Source: an uncultured Lachnospiraceae bacterium (GTDB taxonomy: Bacteria; Bacillota; Clostridia; Lachnospirales; Lachnospiraceae). Taken from it: a DNA stretch of 64,000 bases. Position numbers and translations under genes: made by a program. The stretch lies in the NCBI GenBank assembly GCA_910588845.1, contig CAJURU010000004.1, positions 110,389-174,388 on the forward strand, given 5' to 3'. How positions within the stretch are numbered: position 1 is the stretch's first letter; every line of letters starts with the position of its first letter. Positions 32,262 through 40,622 of the stretch are shown piece by piece. The notes under the pieces were generated by a model that searched no databases, was not told where the DNA came from, and saw nothing but the letters and a program-made list of their open reading frames with translations.

Positions 32262-33560
32262 TTAGCAATATGCATCCATCATCATTCCAGAATAGATGGA
32301 AGTAATGTACGGTGTGACAAAAGTCTTCCCAGGATTCTTATAAGTTACAAGAATCTTATCCACATACCGCATGGGATCCAGGGAAGCGTTGTTTGCTTTG
32401 GCGCTTAACAGATTCTTAAAGTCGTTGAGTACGGAGAGATTTTCTTCGTAATCATTGGTAGAAACTGTCTCCCTCAAGGTATCTTCATCTATAGAGATGG
32501 AGCCGTCTTCGCCGACCATCAGACCGATATTTTCAAGGCTGGTCTGATAAGCAAAGGCCGTGCTGCTCATATCCTTGTAGAGCTGTACGCTCTGAGGCTG
32601 GCTGCCGGAATATTTGCTGGCAGTCTGTAAAACAGAATTATAAGAATCTACTAACGTCTGTATGTTATCAGCCATAGCGTCTGCGTTCGTCTTAAAGCCG
32701 ACTGTGGCGGCCTGGCCCTCTGGGCTGGTGCCATGCAGTGTCAATTCAAAATTGTTGTCTAAAAGGAACGTATTGGAATATGCCATATGTTCCGTCCCGT
32801 TGAGCAGGAAGACGGCATTGTGCGCTTCCTGTGCCACATGATCTATGCCAAGCACGTCAATTGCATCCATAGAGTCATGCGTGCCCTGCGGAGAAATAGA
32901 AAATAGAAACGTCTCGTCTGGGCTGATGCCTGTAGCTTGTGATTCAATCTGCAAAGCGCTTAAACCATCTGCATTTTCAGCAATCGCTGCATTCAAGCCA
33001 ATATCTGCGTTAGTAACCAGACCGGCAAGCTTCCTCTGGATGGAAAAATTGGTATCCTCAGCGTTGACGGTAAATTGAAACTCGTAAGCTGAAGTATTAT
33101 TCTCCAAATCAAAAGAGTATGAACCCGGCTTGAGGTTCAAACGATTCTTGTCTAGGAAATTTCCCTGATTAATCTGTGAAGTTGCAAGATTTTTGACTTC
33201 AATAGTAAAACCATCTGGATTACCGGATAGCCGGCTGTCGCCGACATAATCAGCCGATACTACATCTTCCTGAGAAGAAAAAGCTAACTTTTTCTGAAAT
33301 GCGTTCCCGATTCCTTCTTCAGCATCGGAAAGAGATGCAATTACATTTTGGATTATGCGAGTGCTTTCTTTGATATCAATTGCAAATTTCTGTACATCCT
33401 CTGAACGCTTAATCTTGTACAGGGGGGAATCTTTGTTTATTTTAACAATTTTATTACAGATATTGCGTAACTCGCTTTTCTTGTGTGAATCATATCGGGA
33501 TGCCGATTGGTTAGCATATGTGTTTAGATAGTAATGATAAGCTGTATCAATCGCGGCCAC
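32262..33560 (-). CDS. FliD-like flagellar cap/hook-associated protein
   Basis: 432 residues from GTG 33560, preceded by AAAGGAGGGG. The central region (FTIEVKNLATSQINQGNFL, FQFTVNAEDTNFSIQRKLA, LVDSYNSVLQTASKYSG) resembles the D1-D3 portion of flagellar filament cap protein FliD. The N-terminus lacks the usual FliD start, and the chain ends in an unusual cysteine, so this is a divergent relative. It would sit at the filament tip and guide flagellin folding. A sigma-28-type promoter upstream supports late flagellar expression. It is convergent with the restriction-modification cluster. Confidence 0.7.
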   Translation of the reverse strand: MAAIDTAYHYYLNTYANQSASRYDSHKKSELRNICNKIVKINKDSPLYKIKRSEDVQKFAIDIKESTRIIQNVIASLSDAEEGIGNAFQKKLAFSSQEDVVSADYVGDSRLSGNPDGFTIEVKNLATSQINQGNFLDKNRLNLKPGSYSFDLENNTSAYEFQFTVNAEDTNFSIQRKLAGLVTNADIGLNAAIAENADGLSALQIESQATGISPDETFLFSISPQGTHDSMDAIDVLGIDHVAQEAHNAVFLLNGTEHMAYSNTFLLDNNFELTLHGTSPEGQAATVGFKTNADAMADNIQTLVDSYNSVLQTASKYSGSQPQSVQLYKDMSSTAFAYQTSLENIGLMVGEDGSISIDEDTLRETVSTNDYEENLSVLNDFKNLLSAKANNASLDPMRYVDKILVTYKNPGKTFVTPYITSIYSGMMMDAYC

Positions 33561-33635
33561 GATAATCCCCTCCTTTCATCCTTGAAATCGTGCTATGCAC
33601 GGGGGTAAAATAAACATTCCATGTATTTGAGGTGT

Positions 33636-33662
33636 TTATCGGATAGTTTAGTTGTTTTCTTA
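33636..33662 (-). promoter_or_regulatory. Sigma-28 (SigD/FliA)-type promoter of the FliD-like gene
   Basis: On the minus strand: TAAGAAAA, 11 bases, TCCGATAA, against the consensus TAAAGTTT-N11-GCCGATAA. It lies 76 bp before the GTG start at 33560. Confidence 0.75.
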
Positions 33663-33780
33663 ACATCAATCATACAAAATATTGAAAACATTTACGATTT
33701 TTGAAACAAAAGGGTAAAAAAAGTATTTGTTTCTTTATATAATATAGCGACGGACCGGATGAAAACAGAGTAAAAAAGTA

Positions 33781-33809
33781 TTGACGCTGGGCGGGGATTG
33801 TGCTATAGT
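33781..33809 (+). promoter_or_regulatory. Promoter of the rpmG-secE-nusG operon
   Basis: TTGACG (33781-33786), 17-base spacer, TATAGT (33804-33809). Confidence 0.75.
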
Positions 33810-33874
33810 AGACTAGCGATGGAAGTAGGTCTTTTTTTTATGCCTAAAATTAGAATTAAGTGGAGGTGGAAGTT

Positions 33875-34024
33875 GTGCGCACAAAAATTACATTGGCATG
33901 TACAGAATGTAAGCAACGTAATTATAACATGACCAAAGACAAGAAGACTCATCCAGACAGAATGGAGACAAATAAATATTGCAAATTCTGTAGGAAACAC
34001 ACGTTGCACAAGGAGACTAAGTAG
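33875..34024 (+). CDS. rpmG: Ribosomal protein bL33
   Basis: A 49-residue protein starting with GTG after GGAGGTGG. RTKITLACTECKQRNY and YCKFCRKHTLHKE give two CxxC pairs, so this is the zinc-binding form of bL33, a large-subunit ribosomal protein. It is followed by secE and nusG, the usual order in Firmicutes. Confidence 0.95.
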   Translation: MRTKITLACTECKQRNYNMTKDKKTHPDRMETNKYCKFCRKHTLHKETK

Positions 34025-34111
34025 CAGACAGAGCCAGGAAGTGAAAGGTTGGACAGATTGTTCACCCGCCCCTGTATTTTAGGCGCGAGGAGCGCGCCGT
34101 AGGAGGTAGAA

Positions 34112-34318
34112 ATGGGAGAAAGCAAAACAGAAAAGGCTTCAAAGACGAGCTGGTTCGCCGGTATGAAAGCCGAATTCGACAAGATAATTTGGCCTGACAA
34201 GAAATCACTTACCAGACAGACAGTGGCAGTAATCGCTGTTTCAGTTGCCTTGGGTCTTATCATTGCCGTAGTAGATGTAATCATTAAGTACGGCGTAGAT
34301 GCCCTGGTGAATTTATAG
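34112..34318 (+). CDS. secE: Preprotein translocase subunit SecE
   Basis: 68 residues, the short single-membrane-span form of Gram-positive bacteria. FAGMKAEFDKIIWPDKKSL is the conserved amphipathic segment, followed by one hydrophobic helix (TVAVIAVSVALGLIIAVVDV). It stabilises SecY in the membrane channel. AGGAGG lies before the ATG; nusG follows after 16 bases. Confidence 0.95.
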   Translation: MGESKTEKASKTSWFAGMKAEFDKIIWPDKKSLTRQTVAVIAVSVALGLIIAVVDVIIKYGVDALVNL

Positions 34319-34334
34319 GAGGCGCAGGTGATTT

Positions 34335-34850
34335 ATGGCAGAGGCAAACTGGTATGTAGTTCATACCTATTCCGGTTATGAAAAGAAGGTTAAGGAGAAC
34401 ATTGAGAAGACAATCGAGAACCGGCACCTGGAGGACCAGATTCTGGAGGTCAGGGTTCCGATGCAGAGCGTCGTGGAAATGAAAAACGGTGTGAGGAAAA
34501 CCGTTGAGAAAAAAATGTTTCCCGGATATGTTCTCATTAATATGGTTATGAATGATGATATATGGTATGTGGTTAGAAATACCAGAGGTGTTACCGGGTT
34601 TGTAGGTCCGGGTTCCAAACCTGTACCACTCACTGAAGCTGAAATGAGACCATTGGGTATTCAGGTTGACAATGTGATTGTTGATTTTGCGGAAGGCGAT
34701 TCTATCCGGGTGATCGGAGGCGTTTGGAAAGATACTGTCGGTATCATTCAGGCGATCAATCATGGCAAGCAGATGGTGACTATCAATGTTGACCTGTTCG
34801 GTCGTGAAACACCGGTAGAAATAAGTTTCACAGATATCAGAAAGTTATAA
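34335..34850 (+). CDS. nusG: Transcription antitermination factor NusG
   Basis: 171 residues, usual length. WYVVHTYSGYEKKVKENIE is the NGN domain start, GYVLINMVMNDDIWYVVRNT and GVTGFVGPG its core. The C-terminal KOW domain has FAEGDSIRVIGGVWKDTVG. It binds RNA polymerase and affects pausing and termination. Part of secE-nusG-rplK-rplA. Confidence 0.97.
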   Translation: MAEANWYVVHTYSGYEKKVKENIEKTIENRHLEDQILEVRVPMQSVVEMKNGVRKTVEKKMFPGYVLINMVMNDDIWYVVRNTRGVTGFVGPGSKPVPLTEAEMRPLGIQVDNVIVDFAEGDSIRVIGGVWKDTVGIIQAINHGKQMVTINVDLFGRETPVEISFTDIRKL

Positions 34851-34916
34851 GATGCGTATTGTTATGGGATTTCCGGGAAATGCCCATACAAGAAATATTT
34901 AAGGAGGATTTTCCAA

Positions 34917-35342
34917 ATGGCAAAGAAAGTAGAAGGTTATATCAAATTACAGATTCCTGCCGGAAAAGCGACACCGGCACCACCAGTTGGCCCGGCGCTT
35001 GGACAGCACGGCGTGAATATCGTTGAATTCACCAAGCAGTTCAATGCAAAGACAGCCGACCAGGGCGATTTAATTATTCCGGTAGTAATTACCGTATATG
35101 CAGACAGAAGTTTCAGCTTTATCACGAAGACCCCGCCTGCCGCTGTGCTGATTAAGAAAGCATGCAACATCAAATCCGGCTCCGGAGTACCGAACAAGAC
35201 GAAGGTAGCAACGATTCCCAAAGCAAAGGTACAGGAAATCGCAGAGCTGAAAATGAAAGATTTGAATGCAAGTTCTTTGGAAGCGGCTATGAGCATGATT
35301 GCAGGAACAGCAAGAAGCATGGGCGTTGAAGTCGGAGAATAG
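34917..35342 (+). CDS. rplK: Ribosomal protein uL11
   Basis: 141 residues. VEGYIKLQIPAGKATPAPPVGPALGQHGVNI in pieces is the conserved proline-rich N-terminus, and the C-terminal rRNA-binding part has LNASSLEAAMSMIAGTARSMG. It forms the GTPase-associated centre with 23S rRNA. AAGGAGGA precedes the ATG. The 66-base leader contains a short hairpin (TATGGG/CCCATA), a possible L1 regulatory target. Confidence 0.97.
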   Translation: MAKKVEGYIKLQIPAGKATPAPPVGPALGQHGVNIVEFTKQFNAKTADQGDLIIPVVITVYADRSFSFITKTPPAAVLIKKACNIKSGSGVPNKTKVATIPKAKVQEIAELKMKDLNASSLEAAMSMIAGTARSMGVEVGE

Positions 35343-35401
35343 GCATTGAATGCAATCGTGGGAGGGACAGCTCCCGATATTACCACTAGGAGGTTATAAG
35401 A

Positions 35402-36094
35402 ATGAAACGAGGAAAGAAATATATAGAAGCTGCAAAGGCCATCGACAGGACAGTGCAGTATGACACAGCAGAGGCAATCAGCCTGGTAAAAAAGGCGGCG
35501 GTTGCTAAATTTGATGAGACAATCGAAGCTCATATCAGAACCGGTTGTGACGGACGTCACGCAGAACAGCAGATCCGTGGCGCAGTAGTATTACCGCACG
35601 GAACAGGTAAGAGCGTCAAGGTTTTGGTTTTTGCAAAGGGAGATAAAGTGGACGAAGCATTGGCAGCAGGCGCCGACCATGTAGGCGGGGAAGAATTGAT
35701 TCCCAAGATTCAGAACGACGGCTGGCTGGATTTTGACGTTGTAGTTGCTACTCCCGATATGATGGGCGTTGTTGGACGTCTTGGACGCGTGCTCGGACCG
35801 AAAGGCCTGATGCCGAACCCCAAAGCAGGAACCGTTACCATGGATGTTACCAAAGCGGTAAACGATATCAAAGCTGGTAAGATTGAGTACAGATTAGATA
35901 AGACCAATATTATCCATGTGCCAATTGGAAAAGCATCTTTTACAGAAGAACAGTTAGCGGACAACTTCCAGACCCTTATGGATGCCATCATCAAGGCAAG
36001 ACCTGCCGCAGTGAAAGGTCAGTTTTTAAAGAGTATTACCCTGACTCCTACTATGGGGCCGGGCGTAAAGGTCAACGCTGCGAAGCTTGTTTAA
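35402..36094 (+). CDS. rplA: Ribosomal protein uL1
   Basis: 230 residues. FDETIEAHIRTGCDGRHAEQ, VVATPDMMGVVGRLGRVLGP and GLMPNPKAGTVT are conserved L1 segments. It binds the L1 stalk of 23S rRNA and usually represses its own operon. Stop at 36094 is followed within 10 bases by the promoter of rplJL. Confidence 0.97.
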   Translation: MKRGKKYIEAAKAIDRTVQYDTAEAISLVKKAAVAKFDETIEAHIRTGCDGRHAEQQIRGAVVLPHGTGKSVKVLVFAKGDKVDEALAAGADHVGGEELIPKIQNDGWLDFDVVVATPDMMGVVGRLGRVLGPKGLMPNPKAGTVTMDVTKAVNDIKAGKIEYRLDKTNIIHVPIGKASFTEEQLADNFQTLMDAIIKARPAAVKGQFLKSITLTPTMGPGVKVNAAKLV

Positions 36095-36102
36095 AATGGA
36101 TG

Positions 36103-36131
36103 TTGACATCTGAGATATACAATGTTATACT
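36103..36131 (+). promoter_or_regulatory. Promoter of rplJL
   Basis: TTGACA (36103-36108), 17-base spacer, TATACT (36126-36131). Near-consensus. Confidence 0.85.
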
Positions 36132-36139
36132 ATACAAGA

Positions 36140-36270
36140 ATTTTTGCCGAAGACAGCAGGTGCCTATGGGCGTAACATTTTGGCCTGCCGAGGGATTTTG
36201 CCAGAGTTGTGTCTGGTAATGATTGAGATATTTCAAGCCTCTTTGTCTTTCGGACAAGGAGGCTTTTTAT
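36140..36270 (+). ncRNA. Ribosomal protein L10 leader
   Basis: The transcript leader contains AAGACAGCAGGTGCC paired with GGCCTGCCGAGG, the conserved elements of the L10(L12)4-binding leader of Firmicutes. A terminator hairpin with T-run (36235-36267) follows, indicating control by transcription attenuation when L10-L12 binds. Confidence 0.8.
36235..36267 (+). terminator. Attenuator terminator in the L10 leader
   Basis: AAGCCTCTTTGTC pairs with GACAAGGAGGCTT, followed by TTTT. Confidence 0.8.
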
Positions 36271-36385
36271 GCACACGGGGCAGAAAGGAACATGCTGCTG
36301 ACGCAGCCTGTCCCGGCGCGTCGAACAGAGGAGGATAAATCTTCCCTGTTCGATTTGAATTAAATATTAAGGAGGTGCACGATTC

Positions 36386-36931
36386 GTGGCAAAAGTAGAG
36401 TTAAAGCAGCCTATCGTACAGGAGATTTCCGATTACATCAAAGATGCACAGAGCGTTGTATTAGTAGATTATCGTGGATTGACTGTAGAACAGGATACAC
36501 AGCTGCGCAGGCAGTTAAGAGAAGCTGGCGTTACTTATAAAGTATATAAGAATACCTTGATGAATTTTGCATTCAAGGGTACAGACTTTGAAAGTATGTC
36601 TTCTTTATTGGAAGGGCCAAATGCAATCGCTATTTCTAAAGATGATGCGACTGCACCGGCAAGAATCCTTGCAAAATTTGCAAAGGGCGCCGAAGCATTA
36701 GAGTTAAAAGCGGGTGTTGTAGAAGGAACCTTCTATGATGCGGCTGGCATCAAGGCAATCGCCAGCGTTCCGTCCAGAGAGGAATTGCTCTCCAAATTCC
36801 TTGGAAGCATCCAGTCTCCGATCACCAACCTGGCACGTGTTCTTAACCAGATTGCAGAACAAGGCGGTGGAGAGGCAGCAGCAGAAGCAGCTCCGGCAGC
36901 AGAAGCAACCGAAGCGCCGGCTGAGGGCTAG
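36386..36931 (+). CDS. rplJ: Ribosomal protein uL10
   Basis: 181 residues from GTG 36386, after AAGGAGGTG. SVVLVDYRGLTVEQDTQLR and REAGVTYKVYKNTLMNFAF are the rRNA-binding N-terminal domain; the C-terminal helix ends in an Ala/Glu-rich tail (EAAAEAAPAAEATEAPAEG). It holds L7/L12 dimers in the stalk and, with them, binds the leader upstream. Confidence 0.97.
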   Translation: MAKVELKQPIVQEISDYIKDAQSVVLVDYRGLTVEQDTQLRRQLREAGVTYKVYKNTLMNFAFKGTDFESMSSLLEGPNAIAISKDDATAPARILAKFAKGAEALELKAGVVEGTFYDAAGIKAIASVPSREELLSKFLGSIQSPITNLARVLNQIAEQGGGEAAAEAAPAAEATEAPAEG

Positions 36932-37104
36932 AATAAAGGGACTTAGCGAAGACGAGCGTACAGCGAAGTCTGAGGTTTACGCGAGGTCGTTCTTTGAGAT
37001 TTACGAGACCGAGCGCGCAGCCAAGGTTGAGGTTCGTGAAAAGAACTTCCCTGGATATTAAAATAATTAGAATAATCATAATAACAAAATGGAGGTAAAC
37101 AATA

Positions 37105-37482
37105 ATGGCAAAATTGACAACAGCAGAGTTTATTGAAGCTATTAAAGAGTTAAGCGTATTAGAGTTAAACGAGTTAGTAAAAGCATGTGAAGAGGAATTC
37201 GGCGTATCCGCAGCAGCAGGCGTTGTAGTTGCAGCAGCAGGCGGAGACGGAGCAGGCGCAGCAGAAGAGAAGAGCGAGTTCGATGTTGAGCTGACAGAAG
37301 TTGGACCGAACAAAGTTAAGGTTATCAAAGTTGTACGTGAAGTAACCGGCTTAGGCCTGAAGGAAGCTAAGGAAGTTGTTGACGGAGCTCCTAAGGTTGT
37401 TAAGGAAGGCGCTGAGAAGGCAGAAGCAGAAGACATTAAGGCTAAGTTAGAAGCAGAAGGCGCAAAGGTAACATTAAAATAA
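37105..37482 (+). CDS. rplL: Ribosomal protein bL12
   Basis: 125 residues. N-terminal dimerisation helices (IEAIKELSVLELNELVKACE), an Ala/Gly-rich hinge, and the conserved C-terminal factor-binding domain (KVIKVVREVTGLGLKEAKE, VDGAPKVVKEG). It forms the mobile ribosomal stalk that recruits translation GTPases. GGAGGT precedes the ATG. A strong terminator follows, which separates it from rpoB. Confidence 0.97.
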   Translation: MAKLTTAEFIEAIKELSVLELNELVKACEEEFGVSAAAGVVVAAAGGDGAGAAEEKSEFDVELTEVGPNKVKVIKVVREVTGLGLKEAKEVVDGAPKVVKEGAEKAEAEDIKAKLEAEGAKVTLK

Positions 37483-37515
37483 TAATGTAGTGTAATTTGT
37501 GTTTCTTTAAAAATG

Positions 37516-37573
37516 AATCCCGTTCAGCAAGAAGTAAGGTATGATAACTCTTGTTGGACGGGATTGTTTTTCT
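37516..37573 (+). terminator. Terminator after rplL
   Basis: AATCCCGTTCAGCAAGA pairs with TCTTGTTGGACGGGATT, followed by GTTTTTCTT. Confidence 0.9.
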
Positions 37574-37695
37574 TATTAGGAAATAAATGGGGGAACTCAA
37601 AACACAGGAGGTAGATATTGCTTCATGATTATCGTATAATGAAGAAAGTGAAAACCAGATAACAGCGCTAAGAATAGAAATGGGTGACGAAGACT

Positions 37696-39981
37696 ATGTT
37701 ACAGTTTGAAGATTCTTTTTTTGAAGATGAGGTTAGAGAAGGATTTTATGTACCTGCCATGATAAAAAAAGCGTGGGCGGCGGAGTTGACGGTCATGTAC
37801 GAGGTAGACAGAATCTGTAGGAAACATAACATCCGATATTTTTCGGATTGGGGAACGATGCTTGGCGCAGTGCGCCATGGCGGATTTGTTCCCTGGGATG
37901 ATGATTTTGACATTATGATGCGCCGCAAAGATTACGAACATTTTTTGCGGGTGGCAGAAGAAGAACTCCCAGAAGGCTTTGCTGTTTTGAATATGGACAA
38001 CACAGAGGGCTTCTGGTATTTCCTGTCAAGGGTTGTGTTAAGGCCCCGTATCTGTTTTGAAGAAAAGCATTTAAAACAGTTTCATGGATTTCCATATATT
38101 GTAGGAATTGATATTTTCATACTGGACACAATGTCGTCGGATTCACAGAAGGAAAAGCAAAGAGAAACAGTGATTGAGTATATCCTTGCCTTAGCGGATT
38201 CCCTGGAGACAAAGAAGCTGTCATCGGCGGACAAAGAGTCTGCGCTGCTTAGAATTGAACAGATATGCAATGTGAAAATTCGGCGTGCTCTGCCAGATGG
38301 GAAACTGAAAATGCAATTGTACCAGTTGGTGAAAAAGCTGATGACGTCCTTTGAAGATGACAGGCAGGGAAATTATGTGCAATTAATACCTCATGCGGTA
38401 TATCGTGGAAATACAGGGTTTCCTCAAAGTTATTACGAGGATGTAATACGCGTTCCTTTTGAAAACATAGAGATTATGCTTCCAGTAAGGTATGAGGCTA
38501 TGCTTCAGAAAAAGTATGGAGATTATATGCAATTGATACGCAATAAAGCGGGGCATAATTATCCGTTTTTTCAGTCGCAGAAGGAGCAATTTGAGAAAGT
38601 TCTTGGCTATCAGCTTCCGCGGTATCAGTATTCGGGCATTTGCCCTAAGCGGAATACGAAAGAACAATCTTATAAGCATCAGATAAAAGGATTCCTGCTT
38701 GAGTTAGAGCAGATTCATGGGGAAATCCGCAGAAAGATGCAAGTGACAGAAAATCTAATAAAAGCGCAGGAAAATGCGATTGAAATAGGAACGCTGATTG
38801 AGCAGGTTAAGGGTCAAAATCATCCGCTTATCCGTAAACTGGAAGAATATTGCGAAGCGGTGTTTGGATTATATCAGGAGGCTTCTCAGAAAAAAGAGGA
38901 TGTATTAGAAGAGAAAATCGAGAATTTGGAGCATCTTGAGCGCCAGATAGCACAAGATGCGGAAACGCTTATTTTACAGCGAAAAGAAGCCGTGTTCCTG
39001 CCGTTTAGCGGCAAACACTGGACTGCATTGCATAGCGTGTGGGAAACGGTTGACGGCAGGCCGGATTGGGATGTTTCTGTCGTACCTCTGCCTTATTACT
39101 ATAAGGAGTATGACGGAAGTTTTCTTGACAGAGTATATGATGTGTCAGAGTACCCGCAAGATATCCCTTTGGAGGATTATGAGGGGTTTGGTTTAGCTTT
39201 GCATCATCCCGATATTATTTTTATCCAGAATCCATATGACGAGTGGAATTCTGTGATGAGTATTCCCAAGGAGTATTACTCGTCTGAAATTAGAAATTAT
39301 ACGGAACAGTTAGTTTATATACCATACTTTCTTGTTGAGGAGTTTGATAAGGAGAACGAACGCGAGTACTGGAACATGAATTATTACTGCACGGTTCCCG
39401 GCGTTGTCAACGCCGATCGGGTGTTCGTGCAGTCCCCAAATATGAAAAAAACATATGTTGACAAGTTGACGGATTTTGCAGGTGAAGAGACCAGGCAGCT
39501 TTGGGAGAAGAAAATTACAGGGCTTGGCTCCCCATTGACAGATGAGAAAAGGGACGTAATGGATTCGGATAACAAATACCCGCAGGAGTGGCGGGGGATC
39601 GTGCAAAAGTCCGACGGCGGCAGGAAGAATCTGATTGTCTTTTGTGTAAGTATGAGCGCGCTGTTACAGTATAAGGAGAAAATGATTGAGAAAATAGGAG
39701 AGGTGATGGAAGCCGCCTTTGAGAGCCGTGAGGAAGCGACGTTTATCTGGAAAGACGACGCTATGATAGACTTAAATGAAAAGGCGCTTGGCCAGACATT
39801 ATACAAGAAATATCAGGCGCTCAGAGAAGAAGCAGTGGCCGGGCATACGATGATATATGCCGAAAATATCAGCGACGAGACGTTGGCGGCTGTATGCGAC
39901 GGCTATTATGGAGCGCCTTCTGCACTGGGAAATAAATTCCAGGTTCTGCATAAACCGATGATGATTTGTGATTTCCAGTAA
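37696..39981 (+). CDS. LicD-family protein with C-terminal CDP-glycerol transferase-like part
   Basis: 761 residues from ATG 37696, eight bases after GGGTGA; a GTG at 37684 is the alternative. IRYFSDWGTMLGAVRHGGFVPWDDDFDIMMRR in its first 100 residues is the LicD nucleotidyltransferase-like core with the DDD metal site, the family that transfers phosphocholine or related groups to glycans. A helical linker (350-430) follows. The last 330 residues (VVPLPYYYKEYDGSF, YEGFGLALHHPDIIFIQNPYDEWN, LVYIPYFLVEEF) resemble the GT-B half of CDP-glycerol-type transferases. It sits alone between rplL and an ECF sigma operon. Confidence 0.7.
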   Translation: MLQFEDSFFEDEVREGFYVPAMIKKAWAAELTVMYEVDRICRKHNIRYFSDWGTMLGAVRHGGFVPWDDDFDIMMRRKDYEHFLRVAEEELPEGFAVLNMDNTEGFWYFLSRVVLRPRICFEEKHLKQFHGFPYIVGIDIFILDTMSSDSQKEKQRETVIEYILALADSLETKKLSSADKESALLRIEQICNVKIRRALPDGKLKMQLYQLVKKLMTSFEDDRQGNYVQLIPHAVYRGNTGFPQSYYEDVIRVPFENIEIMLPVRYEAMLQKKYGDYMQLIRNKAGHNYPFFQSQKEQFEKVLGYQLPRYQYSGICPKRNTKEQSYKHQIKGFLLELEQIHGEIRRKMQVTENLIKAQENAIEIGTLIEQVKGQNHPLIRKLEEYCEAVFGLYQEASQKKEDVLEEKIENLEHLERQIAQDAETLILQRKEAVFLPFSGKHWTALHSVWETVDGRPDWDVSVVPLPYYYKEYDGSFLDRVYDVSEYPQDIPLEDYEGFGLALHHPDIIFIQNPYDEWNSVMSIPKEYYSSEIRNYTEQLVYIPYFLVEEFDKENEREYWNMNYYCTVPGVVNADRVFVQSPNMKKTYVDKLTDFAGEETRQLWEKKITGLGSPLTDEKRDVMDSDNKYPQEWRGIVQKSDGGRKNLIVFCVSMSALLQYKEKMIEKIGEVMEAAFESREEATFIWKDDAMIDLNEKALGQTLYKKYQALREEAVAGHTMIYAENISDETLAAVCDGYYGAPSALGNKFQVLHKPMMICDFQ

Positions 39982-40068
39982 AAAATGATAGATTTCCCAT
40001 TCGCTATCCGTAATAATTAATGTAATTACAAAACCAACCGCGCGCAGGTTTGGAAAAGAGGATGATTT

Positions 40069-40620
40069 ATGAAGATAGGAGAGCACAATTATATTCGGCA
40101 ATTACAATTGCATAATGAAAAAGCGCTATTATATGTGATTGACGCATATGGCGGCTTATTGAAGTCCGTCATACGCAAACAGCTTTTCTGTTTGCCGGGA
40201 CGACAGGAGGAATGTCTGGATGATGTGCTTTTGAAAATCTGGCAGAATATTTCCGACTTTGATGAAAGCAAAAATTCATTTAAAAATTGGGCGGCCGCCA
40301 TTGCGAGGTATCGGGCAATTGATTATCTGCGGCAATATCAGCGGGAACTTACGACCGTGGATATTGAAGATACTGTGATTGCCAGGGAAGACCACAGAAT
40401 CGCGGCTATGATAGAACAGGAAATTTCAGAGGAAGTGGAAAAGATGCTGGATACGTTAAAGCCTGTCGATCGGGAATTGTTTATGAGATTATATGTGGAA
40501 GAGCAGTCCGTGGAGCAGGTCAGCCGGGAGACCGGAATGAAAAAAGAAGTAATCTATAACCGACTGTCCAGGAGCAAACGGAAACTCCGCAGGCAATTCC
40601 GATTAGAAAGAGGTGTGTGA
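40069..40620 (+). CDS. ECF-type RNA polymerase sigma factor
   Basis: 183 residues. Region 2 is seen as ECLDDVLLKIWQNISDFDESKNSFKNWAAAIARYRAIDYLR and region 4 as LKPVDRELFMRLYVEEQSVEQVSRETGMKKEVIYNRLSRSKRKLRR, each read in pieces. The product overlaps the next gene by one base, so it is made together with the membrane DUF4179 protein, which is its likely anti-sigma partner. The regulon is unknown. Confidence 0.88.
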   Translation: MKIGEHNYIRQLQLHNEKALLYVIDAYGGLLKSVIRKQLFCLPGRQEECLDDVLLKIWQNISDFDESKNSFKNWAAAIARYRAIDYLRQYQRELTTVDIEDTVIAREDHRIAAMIEQEISEEVEKMLDTLKPVDRELFMRLYVEEQSVEQVSRETGMKKEVIYNRLSRSKRKLRRQFRLERGV

Positions 40621-40622
40621 TG

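Noticed and set aside
36144..36338. 64-codon frame before rplJ
   Set aside because: It lies within the structured L10 leader and has no ribosome binding site.
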